A stretch of DNA of 64,000 bases. Source: Phallus indusiatus (taxonomy: Eukaryota; Basidiomycota; Agaricomycetes; Phallales; Phallaceae). Position numbers and translations under genes: made by a program. The notes below the pieces were generated by a model. It saw nothing but the letters and a program-made list of their open reading frames with translations. It made no database searches and had not been told where the DNA came from. Position 1 is the stretch's first letter, and every line of letters begins with the position of its first letter. Of the stretch, positions 10,318 through 23,445 are shown in pieces. The stretch spans positions 434,001 through 498,000 of the forward strand of contig JAQFWX010000026.1 of the NCBI GenBank assembly GCA_027605045.1. Reading direction: 5' to 3'.

Positions 10318-11696
10318 GTCAATTTACTCTCGAAATTGTAATCTCATTTTTTTGGTGGTTGGTTTCTACTTTATCGACCAGCCCAAATAGATGTATTTAT
10401 GTATTAGCCAAACATGGTTCTTTCGTTTAATTGACACATCCAGCAATAAGATTATTAAACTTTTCAAGAGCTTTGCGACTTCAGTCGCTCCTTTTTTTTG
10501 AAATATTCATAATCAACTGTTGTAATGTGTGATACGTATCATAGCGGCGTGTCTGAATGACAAGTTGACAACGAATGTCCCGTCTTTGCACGTGACTTCG
10601 CGCTTCTCTAAGAATCACTCGACCTACACAACAGACAAGTCAAGCGCTGAAGAGTGAAGAAAATTATTGCTAACACCTCTTTTACATCAAAGGCAACTAA
10701 TAAACATGAATAAATAATTCATAAGTAATGGTACTCATTGATACATTATGAGTCGCCTAGAACTACTGTAGGTAGACGACGTCAGAAATGCTAATAAAAA
10801 TGCTAGAGAAAGGTGACCGCGAAATCTCAAGAGAGAGGCTATAAGCCTGATGACGGGAGATAAAACGATGATCTATAGTGGAAAATGAGGAGGGGTTAAA
10901 TACATGTAGACTAGGTCAAATAAACGAAGCACAACATAAACAAAGAAATGAGAAGAAAGGAAGGAAAGATAAAGGAAGCATGGGATGACGAAAGAAAGGA
11001 GTGTCCACGGAGTGGACGCGAACAAAGGATGAGCGAATGAACTCCGACGCGCGCTAAGCATGCACCCGGAGGGAGCTCACAACATCAATGTATTGAATTC
11101 GCTGCTTCGTGCTGTACGCACTCGGAGACACTCTCATCATTGGTCAATCATCTCATTTACACTCTCGAGGGTCACAGTATCAGAAAAAGTACTCGAGAAA
11201 TCGGGTTGCGTCACAGTGAAAACATTCCTCGGAGTTTTGAAAGACATATTAATGCCCGTGCTTTTGGTATTAAGTTGTTGTTTTTTGCTAGTCTTGTATA
11301 AACCGATGATGAAATAACAGCCCTAAAATTATATTCATTATCAATGAACGAAAAACTAGGGAAGGCCATGAAACTCGAGTATTTACACAAAGTGATATGA
11401 CGAAAAGAGATAGGCTATGTAAAACACATATGAGAGCGCAGAAGAAGAAGCGAGGGCATTACACATACGGTGGAGCCAACGACGAAAGAGAGTTATGGCT
11501 TTCCCGGAGAACCAGGATAGTATTTAGTATAGTGACAACTAATATTGAAAGCCGTGGATCTTGAGTGAGTGGTACTACAGAAAAGAAACATGTTTCTCTT
11601 ACGCGTAAACCTATCAATATAAACGTTCAACATATATGATAAAAATATCAAATAGTAGAAACAGCTAATTCTTACACGAAATAATATATAATCCCG
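10318..11696. other. Intergenic, AT-rich, no supported gene
   Basis: No frame here has family resemblance or convincing splice sites. A frame at 11060-11317 ends in a hydrophobic stretch but has no supporting features. The 3' end of the minus-strand DUF6533 gene may extend into 11530-11696. Confidence 0.5.
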
Positions 11697-13207
11697 TCCC
11701 GGGCGATTACTCTCATGACTCCAGGAAGTTGATTAAGGGTCAACGATGACCCGGAGTTGAGGGTGGTAGCAGCCTTTTCATAGACTTTATAAGCTACCAA
11801 TACAAAGAATAATGCTAAACGAGTAGATGGACTTTAGTAACTACAATCTGATAAAAATTTTATTGAACCTATACCTGCTAGAACAAGAGCAGGTACCCTG
11901 TCGGAAAGGAAGATAAATAACCATTACGAATATGATAAAAACAACGAACCAAGCCGCAAGTGTCACCCTGAGCGAAGGTAACATTCTCACATAAAGCTCG
12001 CAGTTGGCAAGAGAGAACTTGAATGGCAAAGCCACCATGTTTCTAGTATATCCCTTCCCGGCTTGGATGCCACCGTAAAACGTACACTGATAACACAAAC
12101 ATTAATAAGCTTTCAGAAATGAAGTTTTAACGTACACCTATTTCAACTGATGAAGAAAATGTGTAACCAGTGGTCAGGGATCATAATAGTCTGAATTGCG
12201 CATTGCCAACGTACTGATATAAAGCGGGGATAGGAAGTATAGTACTAAATAGTCAATGACCCGGAGTGAAACCGTATTGTGAACAACGAGAAGGCTAATG
12301 AAAAACCTACTCACTCTTCTTATTTCCTCCGTACAGCGCGTAAATCCTCAAGAAAAGAATGAGATTGATGACTGCTTCAGCTAGTTGCAGCCCCGAACTG
12401 TATTGGTCATGACACAACATTCTTCAACAAACCATCGAATATATTTCCTCCTAATATATTTACCTAGTGTACCATCTCCAGAATATACGACAGCTGCCAG
12501 ACATTGCGTAAATTTTCGTCGATATGAAAAATTCACTATTGGTGACACACCTCTGAAAGAATGAAGGACTTTGTGTAAGGAAGGCTTTAGTTCGTATAGA
12601 ATTGACTTACATCCAAAGACTTGTTTGGAATAATTTCCACTGTTTAAAATTGTAAGTACCCCCAATGCCCACAAGGGTCAAGTTCAGTTACTAAAAGTTA
12701 CAACTCTATCATAAAACAGTATCAGTACATGCTTCATGTTTCTTCCAGCGGAAAAAAGAAGAGAAAATCGTTTTACCCTAAACTTAACAATCCATAGTAT
12801 TTAGAAAATAGATATAGGCCTTTTGGAAAAGTGAACGGTTTGCTAAAACGAATTTCCTCAGATAAATTATCCGAGCGCGCATACATGAGAATAGAGATAG
12901 ACACGACCTCCAAATGAACTCAACCTGAAAGATTAGTCAACGCAGATAATCGGAAGTATGACGAAGGCTGTACCTGTTCGGAGAAAGTCAAAAAGGTATC
13001 GTACACCAATGCAGCAAACGATGCAACTAGAATCAAAAGAAGGTAAAATGATCGGTTTGGTATAATGGACTGGAAAACGTCAACGTCACCTATGATCAAG
13101 TTGGAAATATAAATTGCGTTGACCTCGCTATCAAATAATTCGAGTTCTTGGAGAAGACTTTCTGAAGAGGACATAGGATGAGAGCGAGACAATCCTTCCG
13201 GCACCAA
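11697..13207 (-). CDS. DUF6533-type multi-pass membrane protein, 3' end unresolved
   Basis: Several exons match the DUF6533 family of agaricomycete seven-helix proteins. An N-terminal exon joined across GTGACG..TTCTAG yields ASFAALVYDTFLTFSEQ, then VEFIWSKPFTFPKGLYLFSKYYG, written here as two pieces split by an intron. A later exon reads AEAVINLILFLRIYALYGGN, the usual RxYALY helix end. The exon at 11697-11820 reads YKVYEKAATTLNSGSSLTL and then GVMRVIARDG, a family hallmark near the last helices. The exons between 11841 and 12350 and the C-terminus after 11697 could not be joined cleanly, so the gene may be intact or partly decayed. Function is unknown; the topology suggests a receptor or sensor-like role in the plasma membrane. 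Start at 13207 or at the internal ATG at about 13172. Confidence 0.6.
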
Positions 13208-15910
13208 TACCTTTTGATCTTCATTTAGCGGCTTTAAATACGTTAATGATTATCAATATATCGGACCCTGCATTGATATTTCAGCTGAGATGAGATGTAT
13301 CAAGAGGAACCTTCACTCAAATATTTTACTCTCCAACCTCTTCTATAAAATGTTCAAGGCGCTGGTCTGGGCTGTTTTACGATAGTTCCTTGTGAATTTT
13401 CAGATGCTACAGGCTCTACTGGCGCAGATTTTTCACATAATCTAATAAATTTTCAATCCATCTCAGTGATCGCTGTTCAATACTGCAAGCCAGGCAGATT
13501 GTTCCTGTTCGGCAATACCGGCCTAATTTTACTGGGCCAGTGGGGCGGACAAAGCCAGCATGCATCCTGAGGTGAGTTTATAAAGACAGGCATCACCTCG
13601 TCGTAATTGGTGTCAACGGAGAACTGGCTAGGTTCAATTGAGACGAAGGATCAGCTGAGCTGGGGCCTCCGTATACTGCTCATGTGCCGTGACCCCTTGC
13701 GGTTTACAACACTCAAGGAACAGCACAAGCAAAATCAAATGCTATAACAAAAACACAAAAGATCCCACATTTAAGTCATGGGGTACATCAAAAATAGGTT
13801 AGGAAAATAGAAATAGTCGGCGAAAGGAATACTCGCTTCGTGATCAATAAATTTCCTCAATTGCAGTCGAGATCAGAAACCACTCTAAGGCACGCGCGCA
13901 CAACGAAAAGTTGAGGAACTTGGAACCACGCATTTGATGTACGTTAATTGACGGTACTGATGGGGGATAAATGGGATGCCTTCTTCTGCAACCGCTTTCT
14001 GATGCTCCAGTTCCCGACGGTCAATGCAACAAATGTAAAATCGCTGGTGTTTGTCTCTTGAAAGAACTTGATGACTGAAACACCGTTTTTTTTCGAGAGA
14101 GGAAGCGACTTTGCCGTTGGGTCGTAAATGGCTCTATTTTGCGGTTTAACCTATAGCGGAACGAAGCAAACCTGCAAAAGAAAGGGACACAGCCATACAT
14201 GGTTTAGAACTAAGCCATGACGCTTGATAAAAACCACAAAACGCCCCTATTTGATGTGTAAAGCAAGATATAAGCTCTTTCTAGAAAAGAAAATACAGCG
14301 TCGGGAAGCACTTTTAAGCGTGTCTATTCAAAGCGACTAGATGACACTTGGATGACACGGTCTTAAGCTTAAGGGTTCGATAGTCATTCTACGTCGACCA
14401 AAGTTTGACTGTCAGATAAAGAAGAATGTGTCCCAAATTTAACACCGTTTTCCTTGGCTATCAATAATATTAATCTTGTTCATTACGGAGAAATCCCTTG
14501 AGAATGCTCACGAATGTAAATCTGGAGCAGTTCAAGAGCAGTTGAGCTTCAAGTTGGACTATTAATGGACTCACGAAGTCGCAGATTACATTAGACAGGT
14601 GAATAGCCTTGATTAAAGCTTCATCATTTGCCTGTGATCATTCTAAACAAAAAGAAAGCTCGATACGATGTTGTACAGAGAATAGCCTTTTAAGTCGTTT
14701 TAAGTTTATGTCAACTATACACAGTTTTAGGCGCCAGCAGCGAACCTTTCCCATGTCGCAATTCACTGTCGCCTTCAGCCGTGGCAGTGACATTATCCAA
14801 AGGTTAGACTGGTACATTATTTTGTCTATTCTCAGCTCTAATTTTCAATCATTTAGGTACCGTTTAAACCTCCTAAATATTCATCAATCTTTCACATGAT
14901 TACGTGTAGTGTGACTACAATTTCACAGCTTAAAACTATTTACTTCAAGTTGACGCGAGAATAATATCAATTTCGTAATCGGAGCTTGGAAGGGCCGTAT
15001 TCATATTTCCGAAACTAACTTGACTCGGAGAATCGGCATGCGCAGCTGTCTTGCAGCTGTCAGCACTTGAAAGTTAGGTCAAACTGCTGATTTACCATTA
15101 TTGCTAAGGAAAAAGCCTGGCTTACGACTTATACTAAACTAAGCCTACGAAAGAACAAGGTTTTTCGAATAATCGTAGTTGATTGGCCGAGTGTTCTCAT
15201 GATGACTTGAAAGCAACGACGGATCGCGGCGGATCAATCGACAATAGGCTCAGCGGTGTCAGCGCGATGGGCGCTTGCATTCAATGCGGTTTGTCACCTT
15301 TGCCTATGACATGGACACATCATACATGGCAGACAGGCAGTGCCTTCGGAATCCGATTTGACATTGGCTCTAAGTATTTAGGGCGATCTATGCTCGTTAT
15401 TGGGTACTAAGGAATTGATTGTTTTTTTTTCAAGTATATCGGCATTTTTATATGCTTCATATAGCCGTTATAGCTTTTTCGCCAGCCTTTCAGGTACAAA
15501 CTCTTCGGCGCATCGTACGTGCATATGTAACCTCTGGCACCAAAGCACAAAGGAAATCCCGCGGATCCGTTTTAAGTTAGGTTTTCTCGGCTCCACATTG
15601 GCCAAAAAAGAAAGAGAAAACTAGAGGCGTTTTCAAAATTTCGGTTGATTCGGTTAAAAATATGATTGTTGTGAAAACACGGATAGTAGGCACAACCTGC
15701 CAGGCATTTCGGACCAATTTAGTGAGTACCGTTGCATCTCGGGTTCATGCTATCCTTACATACGCGGTTTGGGCTTTAGCTTTTCTCGGCGAAGCTGAAA
15801 AATGCTCTCTGCCCGCTCTGATTCCTCCTTGAAAAGGAGCTCGGCGTCCACAGCTTTAGCGAGACGGTCTAATGACATGGCCGGATTTCCGAAGTCTGCA
15901 GAAAATGCTT
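13208..15910. other. Long intergenic stretch, no supported gene
   Basis: About 2.7 kb without a convincing gene. Short frames at 14609-14899 and 15183-15410 lack family resemblance or consistent splice sites. The right end holds the promoter of the first BBE-like gene. Confidence 0.5.
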
Positions 15911-15917
15911 TATAAAA
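15911..15917 (+). promoter_or_regulatory. TATA box of first BBE-like gene
   Basis: TATAAAA in the context GCTTTATAAAAAGG, 59 bp upstream of the ATG at 15976. The spacing suits a strongly inducible fungal promoter with a short 5' UTR. Confidence 0.65.
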
Positions 15918-15975
15918 AGGCTAGTGTCATTCTCTATCCTTCCTCACCCCGAACTTGATAGTTTACTACTCAATC

Positions 15976-17724
15976 ATGGGTACATTCAGATCTCGTCTCT
16001 ACCTCTTACTTCTCGGAGCACTTGCGTGTACAGTTTCCAATGCCTCTTCGAACATCGCAGCCGCAGAGAGTTGCATTTCGAGCATTCCGGGGATGACGTC
16101 TTTCAGCATGTCCAGCTCTGGATACACCGCAGCAATTACACCATATAACAGACGACTTACACCCAGTCCAGCTGTTGTAGCCATTCCGTAAGTCATTCAA
16201 AATGAATTAATGCAATAAAAAGAAGTACCCTCCAGGTTGCTTACCCTAACTTTATAGCCAAACCGTTTCTCACATTCAATCTATTGTCAAATGTGCCAGT
16301 GCTAATAATGTTACTGTTTCTGCCAAATCTGGAGGCCACTCATACGCTGCATGGTCTCTTTCTGGAACAATTGTCGTTGATATGCAAATGATGAAATCTA
16401 TCACGCTCAACCCAGATAATACCGCGGTTGTTCAAACGGGTAATCACCTTGGTGATCTTGCTCTTACCATCTTCAACGAAGGTGGACGAGCGTTGCCGCA
16501 TGGTTCATGTCCATATGTCAGTTTTTTTTATTTCATCCTTGTTTGTTTATGGACTCAAAAGTATCAAGGTCGGGACTGGAGGGCACACCATGTATGGTGG
16601 CTTTGGCTACTTTGGTCGTATCGGAGGTTTACTCGTGGACACAGTTGTATCGGCAGACGTCGTTCTCGCAGATGGCTCGTTTGTCACTCTGAATTCAACA
16701 TCAAACGCCGATCTTTTCACAGCAATCCGTGGAGGAGGACCATCTTTCGGAATTGTTGTTTCATGGACATACCAAACGCTTCCTGCTCCCCCGACAACTG
16801 TCAAATACAGTATTACTTTTCCCGGTTCTCTATCTGTGACGGACGCCACTACCGTGTATGACGCGTGGCAGGCTTTTCTTGTAAACAAACCTGACGAGTT
16901 TGCCGCCGCCGCCGTATTCGGAGCTGCGGGCTTCGGCTCAGTTAGTTTAGAGTTTGATGGCAATTACTACGGAACCCAGCAGGAAGCTCTTGCACTGCTC
17001 CAACCCTTTGTTAGCTCACTTCCTAGCAATTTGGGCGCAAACCTTGCCACTCAGCCATTAGGATGGCTCGAAGGTCTTGAGGCCTTTGCGGGGGGTAACG
17101 GAAACTTGAACACGTCTCTGGCGTCTGATGTTGTAAGTTTTCTTTTCATTGTTTTGCAGAAAAATACACCAATAATAATATCCGCCGTTCTATCAGCACG
17201 ATACGTTTTACGCTAAAGTAAGCATCTAAAAATTGCGAGTGTTACGTTGACCCAGTGATAATTTTAATCGTCTCCTGTAGTCCTTGATAACAACATCTCC
17301 GAGTTCAAAGTCAAAGATTAACGCTTTCATCAACTACATGGCCACCAACGGAAGTCAATCAGACACTGCTTGGTTCGTGCAAGTCGATTTATACGGCGGT
17401 CAAATAGCCCGAGTAGGAAACGGGACTTCCTTCGATCAACGCTCTGCTTTCCTTGTGTACCAACTCTACGCGTCGTCTCAAAACGGATCGCCCACGGGAA
17501 ACAATCCACCATATCCTACCGACGGTGTAGCTTTCGTTACCGGAATTGTGAAGACTTTGAACTCTTCCGCTGCGCCCCCGAGCTATGCAAATTACATTGA
17601 TCCAAGCTTGGTTCAGAATTCTTTGTGGAAACAGGCTTATTTTCCGACTAAGGCCAATTTCTTACAAGGGGTGAAAAATAAGGTTGATCCACACGGTGTC
17701 TTCAGTTTCCCAGAAGGCTTCTAA
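15976..17724 (+). CDS. Secreted BBE-like FAD-linked oxidase, copy 1
   Basis: Five exons (15976-16187, 16258-16516, 16569-17132, 17197-17217, 17281-17724) give 499 residues. A signal peptide covers about residues 1-22 (MGTFRSRLYLLLLGALACTV). The FAD_binding_4 (PCMH) domain follows. His98 in SGGHSYAA and Cys155 in HGSCPYVG are the two residues that bind FAD covalently in berberine-bridge-type enzymes, so bicovalent flavin is expected. The C-terminal BBE domain includes SYANYIDPSL and ends HGVFSFPEGF. Such enzymes oxidise carbohydrates, alkaloid-like or other secondary metabolites and pass electrons to oxygen. The fourth exon is only 21 nt (HDTFYAK). The next gene is a tandem copy with the same exon pattern. 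Substrate unknown; N-glycosylation sequons point to secretion. Confidence 0.93.
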
Positions 17725-18516
17725 TTCTCGGACACATATTTATATTAATATATAAGTTCTGACGGTGGAATGAGATAATATTTGGTACTTTAATATGCGT
17801 ATGCTTGTATTTTATATCAAACATAATTCGATTCTGGATAAATGATATATATAATATACTCACGATTATAACGAATCTCGCACATCTCTCATAATAAGCT
17901 GAGGCATTTCCTTGCGCTCCTTTTTTGACAGCGACAGTCAACGATGAAGCTAGTGAAGCGATGTCAGCCGAAGACACGTACGGCTAACGCCGTTTGCCCG
18001 CTTTAGCGCTTCTTTCTATATATTTCTCAGACTCAAGTGGCCCCGTTCATTGGGTCTCACTTCCATTGGTATTACGAGATGCACTGTCAAAACGAAGCTG
18101 GAGCCACTTGACATGATGCATGCTGCTTGCTGCATGACCTTGCGATCTAGAAACACGTCACCTGCCAGTGTTCAAAGCAAACTGTCCCTTCTCCACAGGA
18201 AGTTCCCAGCACACTGCACCATGTGGTGTCTCTCTTATCTCAAACTTCGTTGGGGAACGGCTGATTAAAACGACGCAACTCAAGTATGGAAAAAAAAATT
18301 CGTTGGAGACAGCCAAATTTCAGGACGTCCTTCAAATTCGTGGTAGAGATTAGCTAGGTTTCTTCCGAGTTCCTTCAATAAACTGAAGATCCGGTCTTTC
18401 TTGACGTACACGCAAATAAGGTCAGAATCGCTTGTCCACGTATTCCATGGCACTGACTTTTCGCACCTCCAAAGCTTTACTTTTCGTGCTACCCCCGCCA
18501 TCGACGTACAGCTTCC
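17725..18516. other. Intergenic between BBE-like copies
   Basis: About 790 bp with no supported gene. A TATATATTT stretch near 18018-18027 is about 490 bp upstream of the second copy's start and is too far away to be a clear TATA box. Confidence 0.5.
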
Positions 18517-20281
18517 ATGAATCTAACCAGAAACTGCCTTCAATTCGCGCTGACATTCCTCATATATACGACGACAATTAATGCCGCCGTAGCGAATACA
18601 CTTCATGCCGAAGCATGTATCTCTAGTATCCCAACATTGGATTTTTTTACACAATCCACTCCGGGATACATCAATGTTGCTCTGCCTTTTAATCGGCGAT
18701 TGACCCCTTTTCCAGATATAGTAACTATTCCGTACGTCTCCACCTTGAGATAATTAGCACGCCTTTTGTTCTCAAACACGATGATCTCCTACGCAGCCGG
18801 ACAGTCGCTCAGATTCAAGCGATCGTCAAGTGCGCCGCCGTCACCGGTGTAACCGTTTCTGCCAGATCAGGAGGACATTCATATGCTGCATATGGTCTTT
18901 CCGGAACAATCGTTGTGGACATGTCCAATATGAAATCATTCGGCCTTAATACAGATTATACCGCGGTTTTCGGGACAGGTACTACTCTCGGCGATCTGTC
19001 TCTTTTGTTATTCAATCAAGGAAATAGAGCCTTACCTCATGGTTCATGCCCTTATGTTTGTTTTCGTCTATTCGTGGAAAAATTGGAACAGACTTAATAT
19101 TTTCAACCTAGGTCGGGATTGGAGGACACACTCTATACGGAGGTTTCGGCGCCTTCGCGCGTGTTGGCGGACTTCTCTTAGATACAGTAGTGTCTGCTGA
19201 CGTCGTTCTCGCAAACGGGACATTGGTTACTGTGAACTCCACCTCGCACACCGATCTTTTTACTGCTATCCGGGGAGGCGGCCCTTCTTTCGGATTAGTA
19301 ACTTCTTGGACCTATCAGACACTCCCTGCGCCTCCAATTACAGCCAGATACGATATAACTTTTCCAAATGCGCTTACCATAGACCAAGCTACTAGCGTTT
19401 ATCTGTCATGGCAGTCATTCGTTCAAAACAAACCCGATGAATTTGCTGCGGTTGCTCGATTTTCTAATGCATCTCAGGGGACTGTTACTTTGAGTTTTAA
19501 TGGAAATTATTACGGAGCCGTAGAAGAGGCGCAAGACTTGTTAAATCCGTTTCTAGAAACCCTTCCTTCAAGCTTGGACACGAATTTCAGTCTCGTACCT
19601 TTAGGATGGATTGAAGGACTCGAAGCTGTGGCAGGTGGAGATGGGAATATTAACACAACCATCGCGCCAGATTCTGTGGGTATCGTTTCTTTAGTCAAAC
19701 TCAAATCATGTGCTCATGCTCCGAAAATCGCTTGCGTAACCAGCATGATACTTTCTATGCCAAGGTGAGCGCTGTAAGGCAACTGTGACCGACTTTCACT
19801 TATATATTTCAAATTTTTGAATAAGTCCTTAATCACGACTTCACCAGGCTCAGATAAACAAATCAGAGCATTCATCAATTACCTAGCAACCAACGGGAGC
19901 CAGCAAAGATCCGACACCAACTGGTTCGTTCAAGTCGACTTGTACGGGGGTCGTATATCTCGGATTGACAGTCAAACGACATCCTTCGACCATCGTTCCG
20001 CCTTTCTTAACTATCAATTCTACGCGTCGTCATTAACTATGGATCCACCGTATCCTAGTGATGGTATTGCATTTGTGAACGGAATCGTAGAAAACCTAAA
20101 CTCTTCTTCAGCTCCTCCGAGTTATCCAAATTACATCGATCCTGTGTTTATACAAGATGATCTGTGGAAGCAAGCGTATTTTCCTACAAAATCTGATATG
20201 CTCCAGAGTATAAAGGAACGCTTTGACCCCCTGGGTGTGTTTGATTTTCCCGAGGGTTTTCGAGCCATTTCAACTGTATGA
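18517..20281 (+). CDS. Secreted BBE-like FAD-linked oxidase, copy 2
   Basis: Five exons (18517-18731, 18797-19055, 19112-19675, 19744-19764, 19826-20281) give 504 residues. Exons 2, 3 and 4 have exactly the same lengths as in copy 1 (259, 564 and 21 nt), so the pair arose by tandem duplication after the introns were in place. A hydrophobic signal peptide covers about residues 1-24. His99 (SGGHSYAA) and Cys156 (HGSCPYVG) keep the bicovalent flavin sites, and the BBE domain has SYPNYIDPVF and ends near GVFDFPEGF. The 21-nt exon again encodes HDTFYAK. The two proteins differ throughout, so they are probably functionally diverged secreted oxidases. Substrate unknown. Confidence 0.93.
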
Positions 20282-20612
20282 TAAAATATCTATGTAATTA
20301 GGCAAAAATCGATTGGATCTGTAATACAAAAGCGGTGCATCTAGCAAACGCAGACGGAGTCTAGTTGTCCGGAACTTTTGAGTTGTGTCGGCGATTACTT
20401 AAACATAATTATCGCAACCTCCCTGCACGAAGATAAACTAGCTTCCGACAACGATCTTAAAGGAGTCTTCAAATGATGCGCACGCGGCTCGAGAGCCACA
20501 TACGCGACGTGTATGAATTCGAACAATTACAAGGCGACCATGAATTTGAGATATAACAATGTACACACATATTGTACCGTAACAATGTAAAACGATAAGC
20601 AAACTGGTCTCT

Positions 20613-21582
20613 TCATCTCCCATCCCAGAAGCGTTCTTCATACCATAAACACCAGTGCCATATATTTTCAGCCGTCTGCGTTAGTTTCGAAAAACCCTCA
20701 GGTCCTTCTTCTGATAAAATCCTCGATGCATGTTCATCTAGCAAGTCCCCGATTTCATCTACAAACGCCTTGAATTCAGGTGTGCTCCAGTTGTGTATAA
20801 ATGTCTCAAGTGCCTTGGAAACACTTGGCAATTGAGATGGTTGACGAGAACTATTCATGTCAAGAAAAGATTTAGCATATGACCAAGCCTTAAGGTAGCA
20901 CTATTTAGAAGGAGTGAATTATATCGTGTGAGTATGAATAACTCGCTGAGGATCTCGATGAGTGTTGTACCTTTTCGGTCACCCATAAAAGCGTCAATCC
21001 TTCGAGAATACTACCCGTAGCGCCAGTTGCAATCATAAAATCGACATAACCTTTTGTTATTGGATTAATTATATCGACGTGGACGCCTCTGTTGAAAACG
21101 GATGTTTGTTCATCGGACGCCATCGGCGGCTTCATTAGGTCCAAATCATTTTCTTTGGCTGTAGTTCGAAAGAAGTCAATCTCTCGAACAATGTTTGACA
21201 TAGCAGAAGTTAGCATTGCCAACAAACGCTCTTCGTGGGATGGACCCGATCCAAACGCGTCCGATGAGTTGTAGGATAATGGATTGGCTCGAAGAGGGAT
21301 ACGAGATATAAGTAATGATATAAATTTAGGATAGCCTATGTCATTTTAGACAACGTCATCCAATCATTGGAACAAGAATGACTCACCTACGAATGCGTAG
21401 ATTCTGTCCTGCGTTAACCATCGTTCAAGCCGCTCTTTATCTAAAGACAGCAATCCGGCGGATTTCAAGAATGGATGCTGTGTTGCACGTTTAAAGGCGA
21501 GTGAGTCGCGAGAGGCAGCTAACTCGGTAAAATAAGATGTTAGCTTGAAATCGGCCTGTCTGATCGGTGTATCTTCTGCCAT
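20613..21582 (-). CDS. TenA/THI-4-like heme-oxygenase-fold protein
   Basis: Three exons (21387-21582, 20971-21335, 20613-20900) give 282 residues in frame. The N-terminal half has FLKSAGLLSLDKERLERWL followed by TQDRIYAFVGYPKFI, the helix pattern that opens TenA-type proteins. The middle has EGLTLLWVTEKCYLKAW, split by an intron, and the end has WHWCLWYEERFWDG, matching the closing helix with its conserved Glu and Trp. Classic TenA is aminopyrimidine aminohydrolase in thiamine salvage; fungal stand-alone members are less well characterised. Its place between a BBE-like oxidase and a dehalogenase-like hydrolase is unusual for a salvage gene, but no thiamine biosynthetic gene is nearby. Probably cytosolic, as there is no signal peptide. 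Confidence 0.85.
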
Positions 21583-21822
21583 CTGCCTAGCGTCTAAAAA
21601 TAGAGATGATCACGCGTGACATGCACTCACAACAAAAGAGACGCGAAACAACTCGGAAAGATCCGGTATTCCTCTGTCAAAACAAAATCACGTGGTATTT
21701 CAGCACCTTGAAGTGAGTCTTAGTGAGGTACTCGGTGAGTAATCCCACCGTCGACGCCCATCGCAAAACTTGAAGCAAACTCGGAAATTGCACAGTTTGT
21801 CGACCATAAATTTGATGCAGAA

Positions 21823-23293
<1,471 letters not shown>

Positions 23294-23445
23294 AAGAATT
23301 CAGAAGTTTCTCTTTTTTTTTTTCCTCAGAACAAGGAATGGAAAGAGTTTGTACCCAATGATTACTAAATATTATTTATACGTGACATTGTTTTTGTGTA
23401 CATTGCTTAGTCTTGTCCAATATACTTCACATGAATAGCAAAATA

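Noticed and set aside
11060..11317. 85-codon frame on the plus strand with a hydrophobic end
   Set aside because: No family resemblance, no splice partners and no promoter signal; average for AT-rich intergenic DNA.
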